From Porites lobata (lineage: Eukaryota; Cnidaria; Anthozoa; Scleractinia; Poritidae), in the NCBI GenBank assembly GCA_942486035.1, contig CALNXK010000172.1, forward strand, positions 62,001-126,000: 64,000 nt of DNA, written 5' to 3'. The position numbers and the translations under genes are program-made. This document shows, piece by piece, positions 27,046-36,084 of the stretch. Each line of letters begins with the position of its first letter. Positions within the stretch are counted from its first letter, which is position 1. Under the pieces are notes generated by a model that saw only the letters and a program-made list of their open reading frames with translations, was not told where the DNA came from and searched no databases.

Positions 27046-30000
27046 TATTTAGCGCCATTTCTAGTGACGCCCGGCAACAGCGCTTCACGATAAATGGTTA
27101 AAATATTACAAATACTGTTCATAAGAGTGTTACATTGTGAAATTACATTACATTGAAACGAATCAAAACGAAATAAAGTATAACAAAACTAACTGATTAT
27201 CCATCATTTTAGCAACGGGAAATTTTTTATATCTTTGAAGCAAAATAGTTCGGAAGGCTTCATCGGCGTACGATAATTCCTTTTAGGTTTAAAAAGGGAC
27301 CAAATATAACTCTGTACGTTGAAACCCAAAACCATATGAACTCTTTAAAATATTTTTCTGTTAAACTGTAAAATTCGTCATGCATCCACTACTTGGAAGG
27401 AACTAGTTCGAAAATCACTATGTTTGCCCATTTTCAGGAATATCACAGAAATCGTGAAAAAAATTAAGAGTTTATGTGATTTTTGGGGACGCTGTCACAA
27501 AATTACAGACGTTTGTATGTATCTTTAACAATGTTTCACGAGTCATAACTTGATCCCTGTTCAACCTTAGAGCACTTAGTCAAATAACCAAACTCAATAT
27601 GGTGGTGTCAGTTTATCGATTAGTTTAAATTTGAAACTCGCCCGAGTTCCCTACGCAACTCCGAAATTGCCAGTCACTAGTTGTACTATTATTTCTAAAT
27701 TCGAATAAAGTTGTGGACTGGATGGGCATTTCTATGAAAACTAGACAAACTATAGCCTGCGCCACAGACGGAACTAAACTTCTGGTTGAGCAGCGTGTCT
27801 GCGAAAGGATGTCGTGGCTCAATTTTATCCTTGCTTTCACTTTTATTTTTTATAGTCTTTGGGTATGGTAATGTATGATAAAGAGTTTGAAACAAAAGAA
27901 AATAAATTTTAAACCAAGAATAAAATTGAACCACAACATAAATGTCGTATTTAGTTGTAACGATTTCATTTTTGAATCTTTTCTAGGGCCTTGGTGCTTA
28001 TAGTATCAGCAAGACAGCTCTGCTGGGTTTGACGAAGGTCTTAGCAATTGAATGTGCTCAGATGGGTGTGAGAGTCAACTGTGTTGCTCCTGGGATTATA
28101 AAAACAAGATTTAGTGAAGCGGTCAGTGGAAATTTTAATTATTTTGTTATTGTACTGCCAATGCAAATAAGATTATCATTCGAGTTATTTTTCCGAAGTT
28201 GGATTGGAAAGTTTAGGGATCATCATGATTACATTTTCGAGGCTGTGGGGGGAGTTTGGGATCATTACGTCAGCTGCAGTTACCTGGCTATGAACAATGG
28301 TCTGCTCATGCGCAGACGATGCATTACGTGTGCGCAGTGTGGTCCCTGTCTTCGTTGCATTCCCCTTAGTGACTAATCTGAAGGTTGCGCGCGCAATGCT
28401 TGATTTCCAACGTCAAACTGTGTTCCATGCGATACTCTGTTGGTCGTTATTTTCTTCAAAACAAAGTGTAATAAAACAGTTATTAGAGTCAGTTTTTGTG
28501 ATATCTTAAATAATCAAGGCCCGTAGTGTTATCAGCCTCGGCCTTCGGCTTGGTTGGTAACTCTTACCCGACCTTTATTAGTGCGGATATCACAAAAACT
28601 TCATCCAATAATTGTTTATTGAATTTTTTAATTGTGGAATTATAAAAACAATGATAACATGTACAACTCCAGTTTGTTTTCTTTCGTTATAATGTAATAG
28701 CAAGAGCCATAATATTATCATGGTAATAGCTAAATCAGGATATTTCTAATTGGTTTCAGATTTGGAAAAATGAAGCATTAATGAAAAATACGCTTAATCA
28801 AATTCCCATTTCAAGGTAAGCGATCGGTGACAAAGGAAACTTTAGTTCGTTTGTTTTCTATATTTCCCGGCTTAGATTACGCTGAGCAATGATTAGACTT
28901 TCTAATGTCGTAGGATAAGGACGAAGAACTATCTTAAAAAGGTCTAAATTAAAGTACTTCCGCTGAATCCTTCGTGGTGTAACCTGTTTGAGGCTCCAAT
29001 GAAGTGGTCGTTAAATCTCTCTACCCAGTTCCCGCGCTTCCTATTTTTGCTGACGTTGTTTTCGCGACGTGATCCCTACTATGTGACAGCTTGGTGCAGA
29101 TCTCTTCTGTAAAAATGGCGGCCTATTTATATATTGTTTTATACGTATGATAATTAGCCTTTCTGACATCATTAGCATGTGCAAAATGCAAAAAAATCCT
29201 TACTGTCAAAGAGGTCAGAAAGGCTAATTATCATACACTGATAAAAGAATATATTGATTGGCCGCCAGTTCACGAGTTCTATAGACTAACCCCGCCGGAT
29301 AAAAAGAACCACTAAGAGAAGAAATAATATGTCAAAAACTTGGGCGTCGTGCTTCATCATGGGTTCCAAACACCTCGAAACATTCGTTCTCAGATGAAAC
29401 TATAAGAAATTATGCAGTGGAATTTGTTGGCTTTTGACTGCATGAATAATTAATGAGTTTGAGAAATAACATATCTCTAGCAGTGACTTCCCCAAAATGC
29501 CATCATTGGTCTAATATAGTCTAAGGCCGCGTTAACACGTATCCGTGTTTTTTTGTTTTGTTTTGTTTTGTGTTTTTTTCGAAAACTGCGGTTTTTTCTC
29601 AAGTTTTGCCTCCCGCCACACGTATCCGGTCACCAAAAAGGCTCTCGAGTGAAGTTTTTTGAAAACGCTGGCCACTCGTTTACGTTTGGACGGACGAAAA
29701 CGGAGGTTTCCGAATACGATGATGTAATGCATCGTTTACTACTAGCATAAAGCATGCTCTGTGAGGATGCTATCGTATTTCCATTGTTTAGCGTTTTCGT
29801 GTGGACGGGCGAAAACGATTCGAGTACGCCACGTGTGGAGGCGTACTTTTTTGAAAACGGAGGGAAAAATCTCCGTTTTCAAAAATATCCGGATACGTGT
29901 GGACGGGGCCTAAATATAACTTAGAGATATCCTGTTCATCTAACATGAAAGTCATCGTTAAAGAGGAAGGATCACACGATTACTAAGTTTTGCCCCTACT

Positions 30001-31020
30001 GAGTTCAGTAGCGCCATTGAGGCAAGGGTTTCTAGCTAGCCTTTCCGATCGTTTGTAATTGCTGAATTTTTCATTCTCTACTGTTGAAAAGGGAAATGTC
30101 ATGCAGTAAATAAGCAAAACGTTTTCCTTTTTGAAAATACAGCTCTTTCTAAATTCCCAAGTTTACTCCGCGTGACATTAACATGGCAACCGAGAAGGCC
30201 GTCACATATTCTAAAAAAAATTTTATCGCATGATAGTATGGCCTTTGAATGGTGAAAGTATTAGAAAACGTGTTTAGGGGAAAAATTTGCTCGTTCGCAG
30301 TGAACAGCTGATCAAATTTGTGAACCAGATGTTTGCATAATTTCTGGCCGCCATATTTGTGGTCCTCGGAGGAGCACAAATATGGCGTCCTCATAGTGAG
30401 CCCTATAAATTTCTGTTACACATTTTGAAGAACAACTCAGCAGCGGAAAACTGCACAGACGTGAGACTTGGCCAAGTTGTTAATTTATCGATATTCTATA
30501 ATTTCTGAAATCCTTGGCTTCAGACATTCCACGGTTTTGATTTTAGTTTTCGATGTCGTGACAGTGAAAACCACCAATACTGTTTTCGGATTTGCGTTTT
30601 TAAACTTCTTTCACGGTAACATAATCTCGCATCACGTCTTTTTAGAGTCCAACGCTAGAGTTTTCGTATGAATTTCCTGACCCTATCCTTACACACTTGC
30701 CGCTTTTCAAAGTAAAAAGGACAAATGCCCGAGAAGGGGAACGGGAACACTTTGATTTGACGCAGTCATCACCTCCTATGTTTATTCATGTTGCATTTTT
30801 TTTTTAACTGAAGGTTTGTTTGCATGGTTGCAGGCTTGTGAGTGTTACTTTTTGGCTAAGCGCAGAAGAAAGACCGTTGCCTCCTTAAATCTCGTTTGTT
30901 TTCAGGTTGGGTGTGGCGGATGATATCGGTGGAGCAGTTTCTTTTCTTTCCTCTGATCAGGCATCTTACATCACAGGAGAAACTTTAGTGATAGCTGGTG
31001 GTCTACAATCAAGACTTTGA
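4264..31020 (+). CDS. DHRS4: DHRS4-like NADP(H)-dependent SDR, nine coding exons
   Basis: Exons, all GT/AG and phase-consistent: 4264-4388, 7628-7811, 9019-9096, 10643-10666, 11982-12052, 13193-13244, 27987-28121, 28760-28815, 30906-31020 (TGA). The product is about 279 aa, the usual DHRS4 length. Exon 1 gives VAIVTASTDG and exon 2 begins IGFGIA, together the cofactor-binding TxxxxGxG. Exon 3 has DILVSNAAVNP (N117). Exon 6 has VVFISSIAG with the catalytic Ser near 170. Exon 7 has YSISK (Y183, K187) and VNCVAPGIIKT. The last exon has YITGETLVIAGG and ends SRL, a peroxisomal PTS1-type tripeptide. The N-terminus is basic and Ser/Arg-rich, with a second Met at residue 19. Known DHRS4 enzymes reduce retinal and other carbonyls. 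Intron 6 (14.7 kb) hosts two other genes. Start choice rests on the open frame upstream of the conserved core and resemblance to the animal N-terminus. Confidence 0.92.
4827..5288. mobile_element. Mariner-like MITE (TA-flanked, about 460 bp)
   Basis: The left end reads TA-CAGTGGAACCCCAC and the right end reads GGGGTTCCACTG-TA, an inverted pair flanked by TA on both sides. The subterminal ATGGCCACCT and CTGGCCAAAT sequences are the kind seen in Tc1/mariner-type non-autonomous elements. No transposase is encoded. Confidence 0.65.
6620..6771. mobile_element. Short fold-back MITE (GGCCC-GTTGT ends)
   Basis: The ends AGGGCCCAGTTGT and ACAACCAGGGCCT are inverted. The interior repeats versions of CTATCCAGTGGATAG in both directions, so the whole unit can fold. 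A second family member lies at 12527-12673, and a partial GGATAAATCTCTATCC remnant is near 26947. Confidence 0.6.
7812..9018 (+). other. DHRS4 intron 2, no further features seen
   Basis: Ordinary AT-rich intron. The frame that runs on from exon 2 is only read-through. The position corresponding to 8624-8627 (CAC-TTAA-ATGCTCC) is the empty site for the 9.2-kb TTAA element in copy 2. Confidence 0.6.
9756..10309. mobile_element. PIF/Harbinger-like MITE with TTA target duplication (554 bp)
   Basis: The left end is TTA-GGGCCTGTTTACATGG and the right end is CCATGTAAACAGGCCC-TTA. The outer 25-30 bp are inverted and carry GAGGTGGGG/CCCCACCTC. A 3-bp TTA duplication and GGG-start ends fit PIF/Harbinger. 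A long minus-strand open frame at 9295-9843 overlaps it but has no coding resemblance. Related copies are at 16625-16804 and 55714-56269. Confidence 0.7.
10370..10490. repeat. Imperfect inverted repeat with CTACATCTAC and GTACAGACGT motifs
   Basis: GATGTAGATTGACG near the left side is mirrored by CTAGTCTACATCTACATC on the right, and GTGTACAGACGTC is mirrored by ACGTCTGTACACAG. It is probably a small non-autonomous DNA element. In copy 2 the Penelope-like insertion sits exactly at its left edge. Confidence 0.45.
10985..11305. repeat. Inverted pair of tRNA-derived SINE-like units
   Basis: The right arm reads CCTCAATGGATAGAGCGTTG and later CTTCGATTCCCGGTCA, the spacing and motifs of a tRNA-type A box and B box. 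The left arm carries the same unit in reverse (TGACCGGGAATCGAACCC). Outer arms GAATGAACAA and TTGTTCATTC are also inverted. Neither half folds into a complete modern tRNA, so a tRNA-derived repeat is the better call. Confidence 0.6.
12053..13192 (+). other. DHRS4 intron 5
   Basis: This intron contains the fold-back element at 12527-12673 and otherwise nothing I can assign. The first part, to about 12165, is duplicated at the right window edge. Confidence 0.6.
12527..12673. mobile_element. Short fold-back MITE (GGTCCCGGTTGTTCAAAC ends)
   Basis: GGTCCCGGTTGTTCAAAC at the left is mirrored by GTTTGAACAACCGGGGCC at the right. Inside are several CTATCC(A/G)(A/G)CGGATAG-type palindromes. It is the same family as 6620-6771. 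Confidence 0.65.
13354..13500. mobile_element. Small MITE with CAGTAGAACC termini
   Basis: CAGTAGAACCTTGATAACTC at the left pairs with CCGGGGTTCTACTG at the right over about 147 bp. The interior repeats AACTCGAA. Terminal CAGT resembles Tc1/mariner MITEs, but flanking TA is absent, so the superfamily is uncertain. Confidence 0.55.
13501..15761. other. DHRS4 intron 6, left part without recognised genes
   Basis: No credible exon was found. A TTAA-GGTGGCTCGATACAG end near 15134 resembles the end of the TTAA element at 34051, but no matching second end was found nearby. Other open frames here are short and lack motifs. Confidence 0.4.
15762..16127. repeat. Large fold-back (long inverted repeat with a tiny loop)
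   Basis: About 180 bp on the left (including TTGACCACTCCGGAAATACC and CTTCAGTTTCTCTTG) is mirrored on the right (CAAGAGAAACTGAAAAC and GTATTTTCTGGAGTGGTCAA). The arms meet at a short spacer near 15918-15926. The outer parts CTCATTATTC / GAATAATGAGAG also pair. It is probably a fold-back MITE, and could form a strong hairpin. Confidence 0.7.
16625..16804. mobile_element. PIF/Harbinger-like MITE, short relative (TTA duplication)
   Basis: TTA-GGGTCTGTTTACATTG at the left and CCATGTAAGTAGTCCC-TTA at the right. The inner GGTAGGTGAGGTAAC and ATGTAAACGTGATC blocks match the 554-bp element at 9756, so this is an internally deleted or shorter family member of 180 bp. Confidence 0.65.
17073..17373. 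mobile_element. MITE with CGTAAAATTCCGAAAATAAGCCCC-type ends
   Basis: The left side reads CGTAAAATTTCGAAAATAAG and the right side CTTATTTTCGGAATTTTACG, an inverted pair. The interior has repeated GGGGCTTAT. A partial relative in opposite orientation is at 61257-61531. Confidence 0.6.
18523..19902 (-). CDS. Unrecognised 459-aa coiled-coil protein with central hydrophobic segment, nested in DHRS4 intron 6
   Basis: One uninterrupted frame of 1380 nt, ATG at 19902, TGA at 18523, no intron needed. The protein is strongly helical and charged. Residues about 150-220 are a K/E/Q/A-rich coiled coil. Near 220-245 comes a Gly/Ala/Ser-rich apolar stretch (LLSAVGSIFNGMISAAGNAM), then another charged helix (GDKSGYKETMKMANQEKMKH). 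Around residue 325 lies a conserved-looking AAVFWQQMQSHCESI. The C-terminus is charged and helical. No signal peptide is visible. A divergent neighbour (20844-22538) shares the layout and the FW motif, and a broken relative lies at 36085-36390. Helix, hydrophobic hairpin, helix is the broad architecture of alpha-helical pore-forming proteins, but it is also seen in structural or membrane-remodelling proteins. That is inference from layout only, and I do not assign a function. Confidence 0.8.
   Translation of the reverse strand: MADSQVVIGDETFDLVTIPDAKSQMVLKAKDLLLGSLDLQSLVDDLGKLGNFIRVAYNGVAGHTEVQIKVQRVGYKVTKLADKSAVTVHQFKGASQSVLQELKSTYQYLLDGFEDMALETLSMLTDVAAEMAKAADELHSDFEKATDDVIDALEDTQKAKGAEEKQKKTREEERKDFESRMKQAEQRQKNALEAEAKAQLLYDKAQEKEDKALDKQDSLLSAVGSIFNGMISAAGNAMTGNIEKAAEAIEKIGDKSGYKETMKMANQEKMKHLDELQKEREIRQKAIEECIEFAEKIKRCQDDNALAEAAIEALHSSIGALKSLSAIMMKAAVFWQQMQSHCESIAKGEMQKLVQKALDKYDDEKRLKFWTSTGFKKSAVQYYSKWVALDDVCGVYMLQIRDTRQDLYNYLEENPTIEQAKKNVRQLATEFAKDLKQAQEKLAEDNQKALEEKKSLEDN
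19903..20843. promoter_or_regulatory. Intergenic region between two divergent helical-protein genes
   Basis: About 940 bp separates the two ATGs, which point away from each other. The region is AT-rich and without exons. It is the natural place for a shared promoter. No specific element is assigned. Confidence 0.45.
20844..22538 (+). CDS. Unrecognised coiled-coil protein of about 304 aa, three exons, nested in DHRS4 intron 6
   Basis: Exon 1 is 20844-21404 (187 codons, donor CAG|GTAGGT), exon 2 is 21745-22072 (acceptor TGCAG, donor ACG|GTGAGC), and exon 3 is 22513-22538 (ending TGA). Phases fit. Residues about 50-130 form a charged coiled coil (many K/E/R, LKNRRQGLEAKK). They are followed by an aromatic/apolar hinge KWGWVPGYGLFLAVRELVEN, a second coiled coil, and then, near residues 211-223, VMQATTFWEEVIM. 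The FW motif matches in position and flanking pattern the AAVFWQQM of the divergent 459-aa neighbour, suggesting related two-part proteins. No signal peptide. Exon 3 is short and rests on a good acceptor plus an in-frame stop, so the last eight residues are less certain. Confidence 0.75.
22539..24380. other. DHRS4 intron 6, region after the 304-aa gene
   Basis: No further gene recognised. AATAAA motifs at about 23057 and 23119 could serve as polyadenylation signals for the plus-strand helical gene. Confidence 0.35.
24381..25064. mobile_element. MITE with AGGGAACTTAAGAACCACGA termini (684 bp)
   Basis: AGGGAACTTAAGAACCACGA at the left is matched by TCGTGGTTCTTAAGTTCCCT at the right. Both ends carry CGTCGTCG-rich subterminal sequence. 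AAT flanks both sides and may be a 3-bp target duplication. No coding capacity. Confidence 0.65.
25584..25664 (-). repeat. tRNA-derived SINE-like fragment
   Basis: Read on the minus strand, this carries an A-box-like GACTCAGTGG and a B-box-like GGGTTCGAATCCC at tRNA-like spacing. The ends do not make a full acceptor stem and no poly-A or tail is obvious, so a decayed SINE head is more likely than a tRNA gene. Confidence 0.45.
25743..26340. mobile_element. piggyBac-like MITE (TTAA-CCC ... GGG-TTAA, 598 bp)
   Basis: The left junction TTAACCCATTCGCTCC and right junction GGGGCGAATGGGTTAA are inverted, with TTAA duplicated outside. TTAACCC/GGGTTAA is the classical piggyBac signature. The plus-strand open frame at 25794-26186 lies inside and is not recognisable as transposase. 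Confidence 0.7.
27011..27110 (-). mobile_element. LINE 3' tail remnant with (TAA)n microsatellite
   Basis: An array of about nine TAA units (27012-27041) is followed by TACTTTATTTAGCGCCATTT and CAGCGCTTCACGAT. On the minus strand this reads as a GCGC-rich LINE 3' end finishing in ATAAAGTATTATTATT, as in CR1/L2-type elements. It is 5' truncated. Confidence 0.5.
27111..27986 (+). other. DHRS4 intron 6, right end
   Basis: No features recognised. The intron ends in TTTTCTAG at 27986. Confidence 0.4.
29145..29236. repeat. 92-bp fold-back with 23-bp perfect arms
   Basis: GTATGATAATTAGCCTTTCT(GAC) at the left is exactly mirrored by (GTC)AGAAAGGCTAATTATCATAC at the right, with a 46-bp loop. The perfect arms suggest a recent mini-element or a structured RNA. 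No target duplication is resolved. Confidence 0.65.
29525..29910. mobile_element. PIF/Harbinger-like MITE with TAA duplication (386 bp)
   Basis: TAA-GGCCGCGTTAACACGTATCC at the left and GGATACGTGTGGACGGGGCC-TAA at the right. The interior contains GAAAACG-rich motifs in both directions. A second copy is at 32531-32932. Confidence 0.65.
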
Positions 31021-34000
31021 AAGAACTTACGATAAAAAGAAGCCGTTTTATGTGAAGTATAAAATTTTGTCAGACGTCTTTGTTATGTCGCTGATTTAAA
31101 CGATGTTATTCATACCTAAGTGCCCACGGCAGCCCAAGTTGCCTATGAAATTAGCGCATAAACCAGAAATAATTGCAGATATCGCGCTGCTGATGTCAGA
31201 CGAAATTGCTTATCTTGAAGAAGTAAATGTAATACGTTATGTGCAGAATTTAACTAGTAGTAGGAAGCTTGCGGAACGAGCTGCATCTTTTCAGAATATC
31301 TCAGGTGCAGGTGACACTTCAATTTGCACGTTGGTGTTTCATGCTGCATCACTGTAAACCACGGGCATAAACTTGCTGTGTTTTCTCAAGTCATCAGCAC
31401 GACTCTGGAGATTCAGTTCGCAAAGAAGTAAACTTTTGGCTGACTGTACTATTTTTCTTTTTGCACTTTTGTGGAATGGTGATAAAGTCGAAGTTTCTGC
31501 GTGTCGATTATTACCTATAAATCAGTCGGTTTAATGACTATTTAGAGTTTACCCTTATTGCGTTCATCAGCAGAAAAGCAAGGAGTTGTTGTGTAGCTAA
31601 TAAGTTGAATGACTTAACTGACGTATTAAATTCGAGAGAGATACGGGTGACATACGAATAAATACGAGCAACACACGAATACATACGGGTACATGCGAAT
31701 GTCATTTTCCTATTTCTCAATAGGCCATTTCCGAGTTCCAAAAACTCTCGCTTTCAGAACGAGGCTAAGTGCAAAACCTTTCTTTTGAAAACGAGTTTTA
31801 TTTAATTTTTATGAGAATGAAACATCATTTTCATATCAATGGCTTCGCGCTTAGCCTCGCCTTTTAACAAGGCCGCCTTCGCAGTCCAATCATTTCTTGA
31901 GCACATTAATAATAACTACTTCTGGTTAAAAAGTTGTTGGTGTTGGAACTCGCACAGTCCCTATTTAGACTATAAGATTTGAAATAGAAGTGACCTATAT
32001 TTCTGGAGCCACTCAGTTGAAAGCCACTTTAGTGATCAGGAAGAATAAAACCGCTTCGAATTGGTTCAACAAGTGAAGAAACAAAAACACAAAAGCGTTG
32101 ATATTTTTTTTTCGAAATTTTTAAGACTTTAAACTGGGCATTGCAGAAAAACAGTAATATTCTGTTAACTCTGCACTGTTTGGGTTAATGCTTCATGTAC
32201 ATCTTGTTTTTACAATATCTTTTGTTCTTTGAACGAACTGCATGTCTTTCTTTAGCCGATTTCCAAAACTACCAAAGTAAATGTGATTTCTGTCGTTTGG
32301 GAGAGATGGGAACAAATTAGTCAGAAATTAATGTTCTGACGGCATAGTTTAGAGGCGTGCGGGGGCTCATGGAATAGTTTCAGACTCTATGGTTTTAGCA
32401 CAAGACTTGTGTCACTCTACTTCAGCTCAGCCTTTGTGTTCGTCTTCGTTTTGTTTTGCAAAGTTTCTTTTCCAATGGTTTATTTTCTTTCGGTTCGGAT
32501 CTGATGTAGAAAGATTACTTTTAGAAAAAAGCCCCCGTCCACTCGTATTATCCGTTTTTGTTGGGAAACGGAGGGTTTTTTCTCCGGTTTGGCCTTCCGT
32601 TCACACATATTCGGTGAAAACGGTCACCTAAAACGCATCATTTCTAAAACAGTCTCCAGAGTTAAACTTTTTGAAAACGCTGGCCACTTGTTCACGTGTG
32701 GACGGACGAAAACGGAGGTTTCCGAATACGATGATGTAATACATGCAGTACATCATTTACCACTAGCATAACGCATGCTCTGTGAGGGATACTATCGTAC
32801 TTCCAGTGTTTAGCGTTTTCGTGTGGACGGCCGAAAACGATTCGAATACGTTACTTGTGGAGGCGTGTTTTTTGGAAAACCGAGGAAAAACTCTCCGTTT
32901 TCAAAAATATCCAGATACATGTTGAGGGGGCCTAAAACTCCTGAACCTGCAAATTTTCGAGAAGCTTATTCATAACACGTACAAAGAGCAAAAGATCACC
33001 CAAAACCCAGTCTTGCATGGAGCAATACCCACACGGAAGTTTCGAGAATAATAACCTATTTTCTGCACAAATAAGCTTATTCTTGGGTGGGTAACTTTGG
33101 TGGAGGATTAATCATTGATGAACCACCATAATAGTAATAATTTAATTTTGATAACAACGGGGCCTCATATACTCGTTTTTTGCCCTCCTCTCTTCACATT
33201 AAACCACAATGTCCCACGCTTCTATGTCACAGGGCAAAACGCCACGCATGAGCTGACTCACCTTCAGTTATTTAGAAAAGACATGCCCTCTATCTGTAGG
33301 TAATTTTGTTTGTATGGTTTCAGACTTAAAGTAAGTCATTTTGAAAATTGTTAAAAAAATGAAAAACGACATTTTTTGTCATGAACCTGTATGTATCCCT
33401 TCGTAACTCAAGTCATGGTCTGCTGTCAGCAAACAATGTTCTGTACGTTCTTGGAATCGGTTCAACTAATAAATCTGACCCATGATGGCTTCTTGTTATC
33501 TTGTTTGGTTCTTTTGTGGAACGCCAAGTTGTCCTTTTTCAAGAATCTTTTTGGGAAGGAGGCTTATTTTTGAAGAACTAAGGAAGCCGATAAAAAAGGA
33601 GGGCGCACTCGATTTTAAAGTGTTTCGATCATTTGTCATTTGACGTTTTAATTAATTAAAGGAACATTTGATCGTGAAGCGCTGTGCCTCTCTTGTGAGT
33701 CTATATTCGCTCGCACCGACGCGGAGAATGGGAGAATTCAAGACAGTTATGCAAACCCTCTGTGACTTTGTCTCGGGGTTTTCTTGACTGTTTCGAGTTC
33801 TCCCAATACCCTCTCCGCTTGGTAAAAGGCTATGCACGAAAAAAGTTTTCTGTTGCTTTTATAAAACACAAAAGTTACAAATATCACACTTGTGTTATAT
33901 TCTTTATAAAAAAAAGCTATATTTGGCACAGCAAAATATGGCGCAAGTTTCCTTAAGTTCTTAATGCTTTACGGTCGCGGAAATGTCCACCTAGCTCTTG

Positions 34001-34046
34001 AGACAGTTGAAAACGCACGGCGAAATCCGTCTAACAGCATTTCTAC
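31021..34046. other. Region 3' of DHRS4, no gene recognised apart from a MITE
   Basis: The DHRS4 3' UTR must start here. An AATAAA at about 32045 is a possible polyadenylation signal. The short open frames at 31103-31357 and 33115-33303 show no family motifs. The MITE copy at 32531-32932 is described separately. Confidence 0.4.
32531..32932. mobile_element. Second copy of the GGCC/ACGTATCC MITE
   Basis: It shares with 29525-29910 the internal blocks GAAAACGCTGGCCACT and CGAAAACGGAGGTTTCCGAA, and the end ATCCAGATACATGTTG. The left end (GCCCCCGTCCACTCGTAT) has drifted, and TAA flanks only the right side. Confidence 0.65.
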
Positions 34047-34050
34047 TTAA

Positions 34051-34882
34051 GGTGGCTCCGTAATTAATACTAGAGCATTTTGCTGTGACAAACTTTCCGT
34101 CACAACTTTTTGGTTCTTAACGCGATGGCTGTGAAACTTTGCAAAGAACAACAGATATCATTCGGCAATAATACGAAATATTCCGATTTCATTGATGGTA
34201 AATATTTCTTGAGGAATTAGCGCTTTAAAGGACCATGAGGAGGATACATTGAGGATACACTGCAGTACATCAAAATGTATGTAGCAGGAGTTTGAACCAA
34301 AACTGCAAAGGGATATTTTAAAAATACCGAGGAACAAGTCATTCGACGTCAGAGCAAGGTTTGGAGCAATTTATAGTGCTTCTAAAAATGAAAAGTACCT
34401 TTTAAAGAATAGCACGATAGGCAATCGGCTTTTGTTTTCAGAATTAGCAAACATTGAATTTACTTGTCCCGAAAATTGAAACTGGTGTCTCCTTCTTCCT
34501 GATAGTAATTTATTTTTGAAATTCAAAAACAATTTCACAGCTGAATTTTGAGCGACTTTTAGTTACGGACTTCTGCTCCAACGATTTTTCTGAAATTCCT
34601 CTGGCATATTTATTATATCAATTAAAGCCGATACCAGAAATTTCAGGAAAAAATATCAGCAAAATTTTTTACTAGACGCGATTTTCTTTGAACAGTAGGG
34701 TCCTTTTAAGCGCTAATTTCTCAAGAAATATTTACCATCAATGAAATCGGAATATTTCGTATTATTGCCGAATGATATCTGTTGTTCTTTGCAAAGTTTC
34801 GAAGCCTTCGCGTTAAAATCGAGAAAGTTATGACGGAAAATTTGTCACAGCTAAATGCTCTTTTATTAATTACGGAGCCACC
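34051..34882. mobile_element. TTAA-flanked element with about 180-bp inverted ends (832 bp)
   Basis: The left junction is TTAA-GGTGGCTCCGTAATTAAT and the right ATTAATTACGGAGCCACC-TTAA. The inverted arms extend about 180 bp (both contain CAGATATCATTCGGCAATAA or its complement). A TTAA duplication occurs in piggyBac and Kolobok. The long arms and GGT start favour a Kolobok-like MITE, tentatively. Confidence 0.7.
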
Positions 34883-35469
34883 TTAAATACATAAAACCTA
34901 AGAAACATAACATAACTTCATCGTAATTAGTAATCACGCTTTTTATGGATCATCCGAAGTATAACCCCTAAAAAGGCATTCTAAACAAATAGTAAAAAAC
35001 TTCAAAATGAAAAATCGAATTTTCTTGCTTGGAACGCCCCAAAACCAACTCGAGCAAGAAGCGCACAAATAACGACAAAAAATATGTAACAACATAATTA
35101 GCAACAATTGATTTAACGTTGAAATCTTAAATACTCGTGACAAAAACTTTTTAACTCTACGGTTAATCTGTTGATTCTCATTTTGATACATAGCGAGAAA
35201 CAAACTGCGTGGTAAAAATATCCTCCGCGTATTCGAAGAAACTTTTGTGGTATAGAACTTATTATGCGATGTCAGGGGCACCCAACGAGAATATAGTTCA
35301 AAACCACTTAAACATAGCATTGTTAAACGTGTTTTAGTATTTAAACAGTGGATATGGGCATATTTTTATCCCCTATAAATTTTTCATCTGTTCGGATTTC
35401 CTAGCTGAAAGTCTAGTGATCCGAAAATTATAGGGATCAAAACTTACCTGTTCGAAAATTTCAGCCAGA

Positions 35470-36080
35470 AAAAAGGCTCCCGAAAATTTTAGGTGACCTT
35501 TTTAGGGTAAAAAAATCCTGTTGATTGTTTTTAAGATTTTTAAGGGCTTAGCACCTTCATACTTAAGATTTTTAATTACTCCTAAGCCTGTATCTAAATA
35601 TAATTTAAGAAGTTCTAGCGACAGTACCCTACTTAGTTATCCGAATGTTAAGCCCAAGGCAACTCTCGGTGAACTGGCCTTTCTGTTTGCTGCACCTAAG
35701 CTATGGAATGCTGTGCCAAGATTTATTAGGGAATCCATTTCAGTTGACACTTTTAAGAGAAAGTTGAACACTCACCTTTTTAAAAAAGCATTTTGTACCA
35801 CTTAGATTATAAGATTGTATATAAATAATTTTCAGCTTATAATTTTTAAGATTTTGCTAACAGATTTTATCTTTCTAACTTTTAGCCATTAGTTTTTCTA
35901 TTCTATATCTATATTATCATCTTATTTTATCATTTTTACTATCATAATTATTCATAATTTTTATTATTAGTAGTATTATTGTTTTGTTTTGTTTTTGTTT
36001 GTGTTTGTGTTTTGTTTTTTTTTCCCCTATGGCGCATTTGAATATATTTATATAGATATTTGCGCCTTATAAGTTTTTGA
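35470..36080 (+). mobile_element. 5'-truncated CR1/L2-type LINE 3' end with ORF2 C-terminus
   Basis: The frame 35521-35805 (94 codons) contains FKIFKGLAPSYL, YNLRSSSDS, FAAPKLWNAVPRFIRESIS and FKRKLNTHLFKKAF, the usual last part of ORF2 after the reverse transcriptase in CR1/L2-group LINEs. The stop is followed by an AT-rich 3' UTR with TTTTGTTTTGTTT runs and a TATTTGCGCCTTATAAG end. It inserted against the broken helical-protein fragment to its right. Confidence 0.7.
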
Positions 36081-36084
36081 AATT

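Larger units (their letters stand above)
28816..30905 (+). other. DHRS4 intron 8
   Basis: It holds the short fold-back at 29145-29236 and the MITE at 29525-29910. The rest is unremarkable, ending in TTTTCAG before the last exon. Confidence 0.6.
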
